From contig CASEXH010000033.1 of NCBI GenBank assembly GCA_949291945.1, forward strand, positions 40,493 to 104,492: 64,000 nucleotides of DNA, given 5' to 3'. This DNA comes from an uncultured Bacillota bacterium. Its GTDB lineage: Bacteria > Bacillota > Clostridia > Lachnospirales > Lachnospiraceae. Both the position numbers and the translations under genes were made by a program. Positions 53,905 to 62,074 of this stretch are shown here, in pieces. The notes beneath the pieces are model-generated. The model was not told the origin of the DNA and did not search any database. It worked only from the letters and a program-made list of their open reading frames with translations. Positions within the stretch are counted from its first letter, which is position 1, and every line of letters begins with the position of its first letter.

Positions 53905-54975
53905 ATGATTAATGAGAATTTGGCCGGAAACTATAAACTGCAAGGAGCATATATAGAGTTGACATCTAAGTGCAATTTAAGATGCTTACATTGCTACAAT
54001 GAATCTGGAGTGTTAAAAGATTTATTTAGTATGAAAGAATATAAAAATGTTCTGGATAGTTTACCTGAAGGCAAAGAGACTGCAGTTACTCTATCAGGAG
54101 GCGAACCTTTACTACATCCACAAATTTGGGAGTTTATCAGTGAATTGGATAAAAAAGCTTTTGGAAAAAAGTTAATGATAACCAATGCAACTTTAATTAC
54201 ACCTGAAATTGCAAATAGAATAAAAGAACATGATATTTCAATACAGGTTAGTTTAAATGGATCATGTGCTGAGACACATGATAAGCTGTGTGGAAAAGGT
54301 AATTTTGAAAGAACCATGAAAGGAATGGAGTGCCTAATTAATGCAGGATTAGAAAAGAGAATTTTGATTAGATGTATGGTTTCTGCCTTTAATGTTAATG
54401 ATGTTAAAACTATGATAGAAATGTTAATAGATAAGGGTATTGAACATATAGATCTGGCAACTTTAACTTTGCTCGGAAGAGGTAAGAAAAATTTGGATAA
54501 AATGTATTTGTTGCCGAAGGAGAAAAAAGAATTTATTAGAAAAATCTCTTCAGATCCAGATATTCAGCAGTATAAAGACTCAGGAATTAATTTATCTTTT
54601 CCAGATGAATTTACAGGAATTTGTCCGCTTATTATGGATAACATTGATGGTGATAAAATACCCCTTACGCCAAGAATAGACTGTAGCGGAAATGTTTATA
54701 TGTGTCAACTGTTTTCGGGAGAAAACTATTCTATTGGAAACGTTTATGATGCTAGTTTAGCAGAGATTTGTAAGGGAGGAAAATTGTCCCATTTAGTATG
54801 GTTTTTAAGATATGGCATGAAATATATGCATGACTGCGAAAAATGTGTATGGCAGTCTTCATGTGGCAAAGGATGTTTAGCATTAGCACTAGGGAATGGT
54901 TCCATTCAAGAAACAGACGGAGAATGTGAACTTCGAAAGGAACAATTACTTGAAGACTTTTTAAATCAGCAATAA
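53905..54975 (+). CDS. Radical SAM/SPASM peptide maturase
   Basis: 356 residues. The 4Fe-4S/SAM motif CNLRCLHC (Cys 23, 27, 30) and GGEP (65-68) open the radical SAM barrel. The C-terminal SPASM part has Cys at 240, 260, 267, 289, 311, 314, 320, 324 and 341, enough for two auxiliary clusters. Such enzymes join Cys sulfur to a backbone or side-chain carbon (sactipeptides, ranthipeptides). GAGAT lies before ATG 53905. The substrate is almost certainly the five-Cys peptide 60 nt downstream. Confidence 0.93.
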   Translation: MINENLAGNYKLQGAYIELTSKCNLRCLHCYNESGVLKDLFSMKEYKNVLDSLPEGKETAVTLSGGEPLLHPQIWEFISELDKKAFGKKLMITNATLITPEIANRIKEHDISIQVSLNGSCAETHDKLCGKGNFERTMKGMECLINAGLEKRILIRCMVSAFNVNDVKTMIEMLIDKGIEHIDLATLTLLGRGKKNLDKMYLLPKEKKEFIRKISSDPDIQQYKDSGINLSFPDEFTGICPLIMDNIDGDKIPLTPRIDCSGNVYMCQLFSGENYSIGNVYDASLAEICKGGKLSHLVWFLRYGMKYMHDCEKCVWQSSCGKGCLALALGNGSIQETDGECELRKEQLLEDFLNQQ

Positions 54976-54982
54976 GGTAACC

Positions 54983-55287
54983 GGCTATTAAAAAATCTAT
55001 TTAATAAATAATATTAAAATAGGAGGTGCTTAGTATGAATTATACAAAGCCAGTAGTAAAGAAATCTACAGTAGCAACCATTGAGCCGAGAGCTTGTACG
55101 ACTAACTTCACATGTTCTTCAGGGTTTACATGTTCTGGATACAACTGTAAGAAGAACTTCAAGTGTACTTCTTGGTAAAATACGATAATTTTTAGGTTGA
55201 TTGTCGTATTAAACTAATTACTGCATTAGTCTTTAGTTACAACATAAAAACATAAAAGGTTACCTTATTATAGATTTTTTAATAGCC
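54983..55287. repeat. 18-bp perfect inverted repeats flanking the precursor gene
   Basis: GGCTATTAAAAAATCTAT at 54983-55000 and its exact reverse complement at 55270-55287. Next to the left copy is GGTAACC (54976-54982), and before the right copy GGTTACC (55258-55264), so a second, mutually exclusive pairing is possible. The enclosed 305 bp hold only the precursor gene. Confidence 0.8.
55035..55178 (+). CDS. Cysteine-rich RiPP precursor peptide
   Basis: 47 residues, too short for usual gene callers. AGGAGG lies 8 nt before ATG 55035. A 20-residue leader (MNYTKPVVKKSTVATIEPRA) is followed by a core with five Cys at positions 21, 27, 33, 38 and 44, spaced x5, x5, x4, x5. The core is rich in Thr, Ser, Asn, Lys and aromatics and ends CTSW. 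The cysteines fit thioether cross-links by the adjacent radical SAM enzyme. Arg19 directly before the core suggests trypsin-like leader removal, as with ruminococcin C (inference). I cannot assign it to a named class. Confidence 0.88.
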   Translation: MNYTKPVVKKSTVATIEPRACTTNFTCSSGFTCSGYNCKKNFKCTSW

Positions 55288-55293
55288 AATTTC

Positions 55294-55327
55294 AAATGGA
55301 ACTTTTCTTTGAAAGGTTCCATTTCTA
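55294..55327 (+). terminator. Hairpin after the precursor gene
   Basis: AAATGGAAC-TTTC-TTT-GAAA-GTTCCATTT, a long stem followed by CTATATT. It may separate abundant precursor mRNA from the exporter genes. A smaller stem ATACGATAA/TTGTCGTAT lies at about 55180-55209. Confidence 0.65.
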
Positions 55328-55390
55328 TATTATGATGGTATTTATTAACTACTATTTTAACTTAATTTATAGAAAAAGTATATAGGATTA

Positions 55391-55501
55391 ATGATATTTG
55401 TTTTAATTTTCTGTATACAATGGGCATTATACGACCTATTTCTGGGTATCGGAATGAAAGAATACTATACTGTTATTAAAGCTGCAATTAAAATTTTGTA
55501 G
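55391..55501 (+). CDS. Possible 36-residue hydrophobic peptide
   Basis: A short frame, M-I-F-V-L-I-F-C-I-Q-W-A-L-Y..., then GMKEYYTVIKAAIKIL, lies in the 430-nt gap between precursor and exporters. An AGGA only 4 nt before the ATG is a weak site. It would be a single-span membrane peptide, imaginable as an immunity peptide, but the AT-rich context makes chance likely. Nothing else convincing is visible in this gap. Confidence 0.25.
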   Translation: MIFVLIFCIQWALYDLFLGIGMKEYYTVIKAAIKIL

Positions 55502-55610
55502 TTTCTAGTTTTGAAAAAATCTTTATAGTAGGAAATGATAATTAGGTCGATTGACGGTATCTGGTAGAGAGACGTTTTCAGTATTGCAAAATGATTAAGA
55601 GGATAAATCG

Positions 55611-57311
55611 GTGAAAAGAAATTATAAGTGGTTATTAAAAAGAATAATTAAAGGCAATATTGCTGTGCTTATAGGTATGATATTTGTCTATTTTGCTATA
55701 GGTATTTTGAGATCATGTAGTGTATTAGTGGTGCAAAAAATTATTGCATTAGTTAATACGCCCAATAATACAATGTTAATTTTACTTGTAGCTGCGTTTG
55801 TTGCTATAGAAATTTTTAAAAGTTTAGAATCATCAATTAGTGAAATTAGCGAACTTTATTTGCAAAAGAGAATATTTAATAATTTCTACAAGGATCTTTG
55901 CGAAAAAATACATAATGTCTCAGTTTTACATTTCGATTCAGCAAAATTTCTGATTTCATTGGAAAGAGCTAGAAAAGCGATAGATTTCAAAATTATTGAT
56001 TTTATTAAACAGTTTTTTTCGCTTGTAGCTGTTTTTTCTACAATATTCAGTTTATGCATGGTAATAGCTGATATTGATATAAAATTTTTGATATATTTTA
56101 TTATAATGAGTATTATTCAGAATGTAATACTATTTTTAAATTCAAAAGATACTGTAGAATTATTTAAAAATCAAGATAAAAATTGGCATAAGGAAAATTA
56201 TTATAAAGATTTGTTGCAAAATAGAGTATATTCAAAAGAAATTAGAGACTATAACTGTTATCAATGGATCGCAGATAAAAGGATAAATAACTATAATACT
56301 ATTATGGATGAACATATACTATTTAGTAAGAAGTGGTCAGTAATAAATATTATGGCTGGTATATTATTGTTCTTGCTAGAAGGTGGAATGTTTGTCCTTG
56401 TTTTTTATCAGCTATATAATGACATTTTAACTGCAGATGTAGCGGTATTATTAATACAAACGCAAATGTTGTTTTGCGGTACAATTTTTTCTTGTATTGA
56501 GTATTTTACAAACATAAAAGAAGATATATCGTATATGGATTCCTTATTAGAAGTAATGGGCAAAAGCGATAGTTGTGTCAAGAGAAAAAAATCTATAAAT
56601 GATGATATAGAATTAAACCATATTTATTTTGAGTATCATAGAGATAAGATGATATTGGAAGACATTAATCTTAATATACAAAAAGGAGACAAATTAGCTT
56701 TAATAGGAGAAAATGGTTCAGGAAAAAGTACATTGGCTAAAATATTAATAGGTTTGATAGAACCGTCTGAAGGTGAAATTTTGCAAGCTAATTGGGAAAG
56801 TGCTGCGATTTTTCAAGATTTTAGTCGATTCTTTTTAAAAGTAAAAGAAGAAATTTGGATCGGAAATTTGGATGAAGATATAAACCAATTTAGGCAATTC
56901 TATACTATTGATAAAAAATTTGACTTCATACAAGAATTACCTAAAGGAGAGGAAACTTTTCTTGGCCCAGAGATCTATGAAGATGGAGTAGAACTGTCCG
57001 GAGGACAGTGGCAAAAATTAGCATTGTTACGTGCAATTATAAGTAAAGCAGAGCTTATTATATTTGATGAGCCTACAGCAGCATTAGATCCTATAGCAGA
57101 AAAAGAATGTTTCCAAGAAATTGAAGATTTATTAAAAGAGAAAACAGTCATAATAATTACGCATAGAATCGGATTGACTAAATATTCAAATAAGATAGTT
57201 TTTCTGCAGAATGGAAGAATTATAGAACAAGGAACGTATGAACAATTAATGAGTAATACCAATGGTATTTTCAGAAACTATTATCAAGAACAAAGCAAAT
57301 GGTACAAGTGA
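55611..57311 (+). CDS. ABC exporter half 1 of the peptide locus
   Basis: 566 residues. An N-terminal six-span membrane domain (to about residue 300) is fused to an ATPase with GENGSGKST (Walker A), ELSGGQWQKLALLRA (signature) and LIIFDEPTAALD (Walker B). No C39 peptidase domain is present, so the leader must be removed by another protease. GTG 55611 follows AGAGGA. The next gene is a second fused half 10 nt downstream; the two probably form a heterodimer exporting the modified peptide. Confidence 0.9.
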   Translation: MKRNYKWLLKRIIKGNIAVLIGMIFVYFAIGILRSCSVLVVQKIIALVNTPNNTMLILLVAAFVAIEIFKSLESSISEISELYLQKRIFNNFYKDLCEKIHNVSVLHFDSAKFLISLERARKAIDFKIIDFIKQFFSLVAVFSTIFSLCMVIADIDIKFLIYFIIMSIIQNVILFLNSKDTVELFKNQDKNWHKENYYKDLLQNRVYSKEIRDYNCYQWIADKRINNYNTIMDEHILFSKKWSVINIMAGILLFLLEGGMFVLVFYQLYNDILTADVAVLLIQTQMLFCGTIFSCIEYFTNIKEDISYMDSLLEVMGKSDSCVKRKKSINDDIELNHIYFEYHRDKMILEDINLNIQKGDKLALIGENGSGKSTLAKILIGLIEPSEGEILQANWESAAIFQDFSRFFLKVKEEIWIGNLDEDINQFRQFYTIDKKFDFIQELPKGEETFLGPEIYEDGVELSGGQWQKLALLRAIISKAELIIFDEPTAALDPIAEKECFQEIEDLLKEKTVIIITHRIGLTKYSNKIVFLQNGRIIEQGTYEQLMSNTNGIFRNYYQEQSKWYK

Positions 57312-57321
57312 GGCAAGGGTT

Positions 57322-59040
57322 ATGAAATCGTATATAAAAATGCTAAAAGATATTATTGATAAAAAAAGTTTGAAATTATTAATTATAATAATATTTTTTT
57401 TGGTATTTGCGGGTGTGGTTGATCCTATAATAACATGGATATATAAATTAATAATTGATTGTATAGGAGATTTTGCTAATATACGGTGGAATATAATCAT
57501 ATGGATAGTGATTGCATATGAGGTGTTCCAATGTATATTGCAGATTATAAATTATATTAAAGACCATTTGCTTTTGAAAATCAGCTATAAACTTAATAGA
57601 AATATATTGGTGACAATTCACAATAAAGTAAAAAATATCGCCATAGAAAAGCTGGAAAAACAAGATACATATGATTTATTAGAAAGAATAAATACTAATG
57701 TTACTGACGATGCTATAAGTGCTTTAATGACAGTATTCCAAGTATTCACTAGTGTGATTGCTATTTTGTTATACTGCTTTATGCTTTCTGATCTTCAGAT
57801 TTATTTTCCGGTAATAATATTAATTGGTACTTTACCTAGCATTGTTACTAAAAAACAGAAAAGTAAGGAAAGGTTTTATCTTGCCAAGATATTATTTGCA
57901 AATGAAAGAAGAAAAAACTATTTTCTTAATGTGATATTTCAAAGAGAGTGTGTAAAAGATGTTAAACTGTTAAGACTGGAAAATTATTTCTTATCAAAAG
58001 CTGCTTCTAATAATGATAAAATTTTAGCTGAAAATACACGAGTATCATATAAATATTTATTATATGAAACATTGGCTAATGTTGTCAGATTCGGTGTGTT
58101 TGGAGTATGCGTATATATAACTTGTGGGTTGGTTATACAGCACGAAAAAGGGTTAGGCAGTATTATGTTGGCAGTTAATACTTTTCAGTTGTTTACTCAG
58201 GAAGTAGAAAATTTAACAAATCTTTTGAAAGAAATTTATAATATGAATTGGCTTATGGAGGAGTGGGAAGAGTTTAAAACTCTAAAAGAAAAAGTATGGG
58301 GTAATAAAAAAATTACGGATTATAATATAGAGTTCAAAAATGTAATATATAAGTATCCAAATGCACAAATAAATTCTTTGGATGGTGTTTCTGTAAAAAT
58401 TAGAGAAGGGGAAAAAGTATTAATTGTTGGGGAAAATGGAAGTGGAAAATCAACCTTCGTAAATTTGTTAATGGGAATGTATTCAGTAGAGAAGGGAGAA
58501 ATAAAGATAGGCGGAGTTCATATAGATGACATATCAAAAGCAAGTATGAATAAGATCATATGCGTTTTTCAAAACTTTATTAAATATAGTGGCTCTGTTA
58601 AAGAAAATATAACACTAGGTGATAGTGACATAGAAATTAACGAATCAATTGTTCAGGCGTTGGGTCTACAAACTCTGGTAAAAGATAATATTGAATTGGG
58701 GCAGCTAGAAGAACTAGGAAGTGAATTATCTGGAGGACAATGGCAGAAATTGGCGATATGTAGAGCCGCAGTACGTAATTCTAGTATTTTGATTATGGAT
58801 GAACCTACAGCAAGCTTAGATCCCAAGAGTGAAAATAAGCTGTATGAAGAATTGGCTAAAATATGTTCGGATAAAACGTTGTTACTTATTTCTCATAGAT
58901 TAAGTGCGTGTAAAGTGTGTGATAGAATATTGACTTTTTCCCAGGGAAAAGTAATAGAAAATGGAACATTTGAAGAGTTGATGAAGCTAAAAGGAAAATT
59001 TTATGACTTGTATTCTGCACAAAGAGAATACTATGAGTAG
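57322..59040 (+). CDS. ABC exporter half 2 of the peptide locus
   Basis: 572 residues: a membrane domain (LIIIIFFLVFAGVVDPIITWIY, NIIIWIVIAYEVF and further spans), then an ATPase with GENGSGKSTF, ELSGGQWQKLAICRA and ILIMDEPTASLD. GAGG lies 13 nt before ATG 57322; an in-frame ATG at 57262 lies within the first exporter and has no site. Like its partner it lacks a peptidase domain. A heterodimer with half 1 is inferred from adjacency. Confidence 0.9.
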   Translation: MKSYIKMLKDIIDKKSLKLLIIIIFFLVFAGVVDPIITWIYKLIIDCIGDFANIRWNIIIWIVIAYEVFQCILQIINYIKDHLLLKISYKLNRNILVTIHNKVKNIAIEKLEKQDTYDLLERINTNVTDDAISALMTVFQVFTSVIAILLYCFMLSDLQIYFPVIILIGTLPSIVTKKQKSKERFYLAKILFANERRKNYFLNVIFQRECVKDVKLLRLENYFLSKAASNNDKILAENTRVSYKYLLYETLANVVRFGVFGVCVYITCGLVIQHEKGLGSIMLAVNTFQLFTQEVENLTNLLKEIYNMNWLMEEWEEFKTLKEKVWGNKKITDYNIEFKNVIYKYPNAQINSLDGVSVKIREGEKVLIVGENGSGKSTFVNLLMGMYSVEKGEIKIGGVHIDDISKASMNKIICVFQNFIKYSGSVKENITLGDSDIEINESIVQALGLQTLVKDNIELGQLEELGSELSGGQWQKLAICRAAVRNSSILIMDEPTASLDPKSENKLYEELAKICSDKTLLLISHRLSACKVCDRILTFSQGKVIENGTFEELMKLKGKFYDLYSAQREYYE

Positions 59041-59091
59041 AATAGTAACAATTAAATATTTTTTAAATATGAAAAAGTACTATTGTATATA

Positions 59092-59137
59092 TTGAATAGG
59101 TATGTTAGTATGTGTACATAGACTATTGCAGTAGTCT
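59092..59137 (+). promoter_or_regulatory. Promoter with BlaI-type operator 3 before the lipoprotein gene
   Basis: TTGAAT (59092-59097), 17-nt spacer, TACATA (59115-59120). The dyad AGACTA-TTGCAG-TAGTCT (59120-59137) begins at the -10. Its reverse complement differs from operator 2 in one base only, so the same repressor should bind. Confidence 0.78.
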
Positions 59138-59199
59138 AAACCTAAACACAAAACTTATGATAAATAGCAGATAGCATTTTTAGAAAGGAGACAATTATT

Positions 59200-59916
59200 A
59201 TGTTGAAATTGAGAAAAATAGGTATGATTTGTTTTTTAGGTTTATGCATTGTAATGACTGGTGGGTGTAATGGTAAGAATGAAAAAGAAGGGACGGATGC
59301 AACACGATCACAAGCAGAAGAGATGACAACTACAGATACCGAAGATGAAAGCCAGCTTGATTTTGCAAATAATTATAAGCAATATGAAAAGTTTGGCATG
59401 AAATACAACGAAAATGATAATAGATTTTATTATGATGGAAAATTAGTTCGGAAATTTAAAGATAAAAAAGATGCGGAGGGGAATATCAATGGATTTTCTT
59501 TTGCTGATGGAGAGGTGGATATTACGGCTCAAAGAGATGAATCAGGTCAGCTAATAGGATTAGAAAAATCAAGTGAAGAAGATTTTCAAAAAAATACAGA
59601 GGATCTAAAATCTACACAAAATTTAGGTGATACACAATCTTTTGAAGAAGGAAATGAGGATTTACCTGATGAAACATTAAAGGACTACCAAGAATATGGT
59701 GTTTCCTATAACAAAGAGAAAAAACTTTGGCAATATGATGGAAAGGATATATATATTTTTTATGATCCAGATGGGTATAAAATGATTCAGGGAAATGTAA
59801 AAAGTACTGATGGTGTTTCCCTAAAAGTAATAAGGAATTCCCAAGGAAAGATAGATAACGTTAAGACAATGAAAAATGATGAAATTAATTTGTATGCAAA
59901 GGAGCTACTTGATTAG
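59200..59916 (+). CDS. Lipoprotein with two copies of the sensor's extracellular module
   Basis: 238 residues. A lipoprotein signal (ICFLGLCIVMTGGC, lipobox TGGC, Cys near residue 25) is followed by an acidic linker and two repeats: YEKFGMKYNENDNRFYYDGKLVRKF and YQEYGVSYNKEKKLWQYDGKDI. Each ends with RDESGQ- or RNSQGK-like strands. The BlaR1-like sensor ectodomain has the same pattern. GAAAGGAG lies before ATG 59200. Preceded by a BlaI-type operator, it is probably co-induced and may capture the sensed ligand or give immunity (inference). Confidence 0.83.
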   Translation: MLKLRKIGMICFLGLCIVMTGGCNGKNEKEGTDATRSQAEEMTTTDTEDESQLDFANNYKQYEKFGMKYNENDNRFYYDGKLVRKFKDKKDAEGNINGFSFADGEVDITAQRDESGQLIGLEKSSEEDFQKNTEDLKSTQNLGDTQSFEEGNEDLPDETLKDYQEYGVSYNKEKKLWQYDGKDIYIFYDPDGYKMIQGNVKSTDGVSLKVIRNSQGKIDNVKTMKNDEINLYAKELLD

Positions 59917-59977
59917 TAGAAAGATAAAGGGGACTTTGAATATATTTTAAACGGTTAGTTTCGAGGAAAAGTACAAT

Positions 59978-60016
59978 AAAACCGGTTCTCTTGATCGACT
60001 CAAGAGAACTGGTTTT
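59978..60016. terminator. Strong bidirectional terminator ending the peptide locus
   Basis: AAAACCGGTTCTCTTGA and TCAAGAGAACTGGTTTT form a 17-bp stem with one wobble and a 5-nt loop. Confidence 0.85.
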
Positions 60017-60094
60017 AAATCAACCCATTTTATAAAAAACTGTTACAAACACATACTTTAGGTATTCAACTTAATTGGTTGAAAAGCGTTATTT

Positions 60095-60442
60095 TCAGGG
60101 GGTGTCCTGGACTTCTAAAAGTTGTTCGACTAGAAACATTAATGAGTTTAAAATTACTTTTTGATTTTTCTCATTGCAACATTGTAACTTGCCAAGAAAT
60201 ATTTCTAAAATTTCGCTATCAACTATAGAATTAGATGGAAATAAAGCATTTCCGGAAATACCTAAACGATCAATTAAAAAACAAAGGGTTTCATAAGTGG
60301 GATTTTTTCGCCCTTTTTCTATGTCTTGAATAGTTTTAACTGCAAGTCCACATTGGTCAGCAAGCTCTTGTTGAGTTAAATGACATTCTTTTCTTGCAGT
60401 GCGTATACGTTTCCCTAAAAAAATAAATTTATCTTCAGGCAT
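60095..60442 (-). CDS. XRE-family regulator
   Basis: 115 residues: LGKRIRTARKECHLTQQELADQCG and LAVKTIQDIEKGRKNPTYETLC form a classic helix-turn-helix. The C-terminal helices (SEILEIFLGKLQCCN, VILNSLMFLVEQLLEV) probably dimerise. GAGGTGG precedes ATG 60442. It lies between the peptide locus and the recombination module, facing left; it could control either. There is no clear operator in the long gap to its right. Confidence 0.83.
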   Translation of the reverse strand: MPEDKFIFLGKRIRTARKECHLTQQELADQCGLAVKTIQDIEKGRKNPTYETLCFLIDRLGISGNALFPSNSIVDSEILEIFLGKLQCCNEKNQKVILNSLMFLVEQLLEVQDTP

Positions 60443-60999
60443 AGTTATCCACCTCAGATTTATTCTACAGTGCTGATTTTGCTTTTTGTATAACCTTGAA
60501 GTGCCGAAAAAATAAGTATTAGTATACCGAAAAACGAAGAGAATATACTGATTTGAGTTGCTGCAGGAAGACTTATTTTGTCTTTTACTTGCTGCTAAAG
60601 ACGTCGATAATGTTATTTTATGGTTATAACGAAATAGAAAATAGTTTTAAAAAATCCTACTAAGATCTTGGGATTCTTGTTATAACAAATCGGTATTGAA
60701 ATACTTAAAGAACAAATACTATGATATAGTTTCGGGTTTTTTAAAATATAATGCCAGGAAGTTACAGGAACTTCCTGGTATTTTTCTTTTTCTAAATTTG
60801 TGCCTTATCTTTTGCAAATGTAACCGGGGGCCGCCAAGCACCAAGAATTTCTATTGAAAGATCTTGGGGAGGTTGGAAATAATTTTAAACAATTTTTCCG
60901 CTTTTTCGATTTTTTATCGGTTTTTCTCCTGTCCTCGCTGTGAAAGGGAGGATCAGGCATCTTTTACTACGGCTTTAAGCAGAAGGGAGGTGATCCCTT
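60443..60999. other. AT-rich intergenic region with a terminator and a short direct repeat
   Basis: About 550 nt without a convincing gene. A strong hairpin ATGCCAGGAAGTT/AACTTCCTGGTAT followed by TTTTTC lies at 60751-60787. The 11-bp direct repeat AAGATCTTGGG occurs at 60662-60672 and 60858-60868. This probably includes promoters of the genes on either side. Confidence 0.55.
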
Positions 61000-61410
61000 T
61001 TGAAATTGAACCGTCAGGAAAAAGAAATCGTGCGGAGAAAATTTTGCTCCTATTGCATTAAAGTTCTGCATGGTGAGGCACTGAATTATCTTGATGAGCT
61101 GGATAGGCAGAGAGAGCGGGAAGTGATTTTTTCTGAACTTCTCCAGAAAGACCTGGATGCTCTGTATAGCTGTGACGATTATGATATGGCAGATTATTTT
61201 ACCGTAATGGGCAGGCAGGTTCCTGTTCGTGATGAATGGATCAGCATGGCGTTAAAAAAACTTCCTGTAAAAAAGCGGGAAATTATTCTGATGCTTTATT
61301 TCCTCAATATGACAGAGAAAGAAATTGCTGACTGCCTGAAATTGGTGCAGAGTACTATACACTATCATAAAGATGATTCTTTAAGGATTTTGAGAAAATT
61401 GATGGAGTGA
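61000..61410 (+). CDS. Sigma-70-family-like regulator (Tn916 ORF7-like)
   Basis: 136 residues: LNRQEKEIVRRKFCSYCIKVLHGEA, then LKKLPVKKREIILMLYFLNMTEKEIADCL and LVQSTIHYHKDDSLRILRKL, a region-4-type helix-turn-helix. GGGAGG at 60985-60990 precedes TTG 61000 by 9 nt. This kind of protein precedes the small helix-turn-helix gene and xis-int in Tn916-like modules and likely regulates excision and transfer. Confidence 0.83.
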   Translation: MKLNRQEKEIVRRKFCSYCIKVLHGEALNYLDELDRQREREVIFSELLQKDLDALYSCDDYDMADYFTVMGRQVPVRDEWISMALKKLPVKKREIILMLYFLNMTEKEIADCLKLVQSTIHYHKDDSLRILRKLME

Positions 61411-61418
61411 ATTTACAT

Positions 61419-61658
61419 ATGGAATCAAAGAAACGCAGAGAAATGCCAGAGTTTGAAACTATTCAGGCAGCTATTAAAGGTGACGCCGAAGCAATCAATC
61501 ATATACTTTCCTATTTTCAGCCATTTATCAACAGCGAGTGCAAAAGAAAATATGAGGATGAATTTGGAAGAATCCATTATGTGCCCGATGAATATATGAA
61601 AAGGCGACTGGAGACAAAGCTGATTACAAAAATTCTGAATTTTGAGATCCGGCTTTAA
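61419..61658 (+). CDS. Small conjugative-transposon helix-turn-helix protein (ORF8-like)
   Basis: 79 residues: MPEFETIQAAIKGDAEAINHILSYFQPFINSEC and DEYMKRRLETKLITKILNFEI, the usual pattern of the small regulator beside the sigma-like gene. GGAG stands 11 nt before ATG 61419; GTG 61407 is in frame but abuts that site. Acts with the preceding sigma-like protein, by analogy with Tn916. Confidence 0.82.
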   Translation: MESKKRREMPEFETIQAAIKGDAEAINHILSYFQPFINSECKRKYEDEFGRIHYVPDEYMKRRLETKLITKILNFEIRL

Positions 61659-62074
61659 GTTAGAGGCCAGGAATATTCCCTTTCTATTTCTGGTGTGGAA
61701 AGAACTGTACCTTGATAATTGAATATTTTATCCTGTAGGACGTAAGGAAACAGAGGAGCCGGATGGCAGATACGCCAGGATGATTCAACATCAATTTCAC
61801 TTTGCGACATTGTGGCGTAAAATTCATGATTATACACAGATACGGAATTTGAAGATGAATAGGAGCGAAGAAATATCATGCTGCGGGCAGAGTGTGGGAA
61901 CTTTGTGGCGAGGATACTGTTTCTGATAATGATACTTCCGGAGAGGCTGCTCCGGTCTGAAAAGATGGTGAGATACCAATGAGGCTGTTCCCCGACAGCC
62001 GCCTGCAGGATTTTTAGAAAGGTAATGGTAGTGGAGCTATATATGCTTACAAATACTTAAGGGAGAATGAAGTA
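61659..62074. other. Intergenic region with a degenerate palindrome copy
   Basis: About 415 nt without a convincing gene. At 61799-61823 ACTTTGCGACAT-T-GTGGCGTAAAAT is a weakened relative of the dispersed 25-bp palindrome. No other structure stands out. Confidence 0.4.

Noticed and set aside
55035..55178. Assignment of the peptide as SCIFF or ruminococcin C
   Set aside because: SCIFF peptides have six Cys in a defined pattern with a different maturase context, and ruminococcin C has a different core and Cys arrangement. The sequence matches neither.
60662..60868. 11-bp direct repeat AAGATCTTGGG as ends of an insertion
   Set aside because: Too short, no enclosed gene and no inverted ends. 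It may simply be a duplicated promoter fragment or chance.
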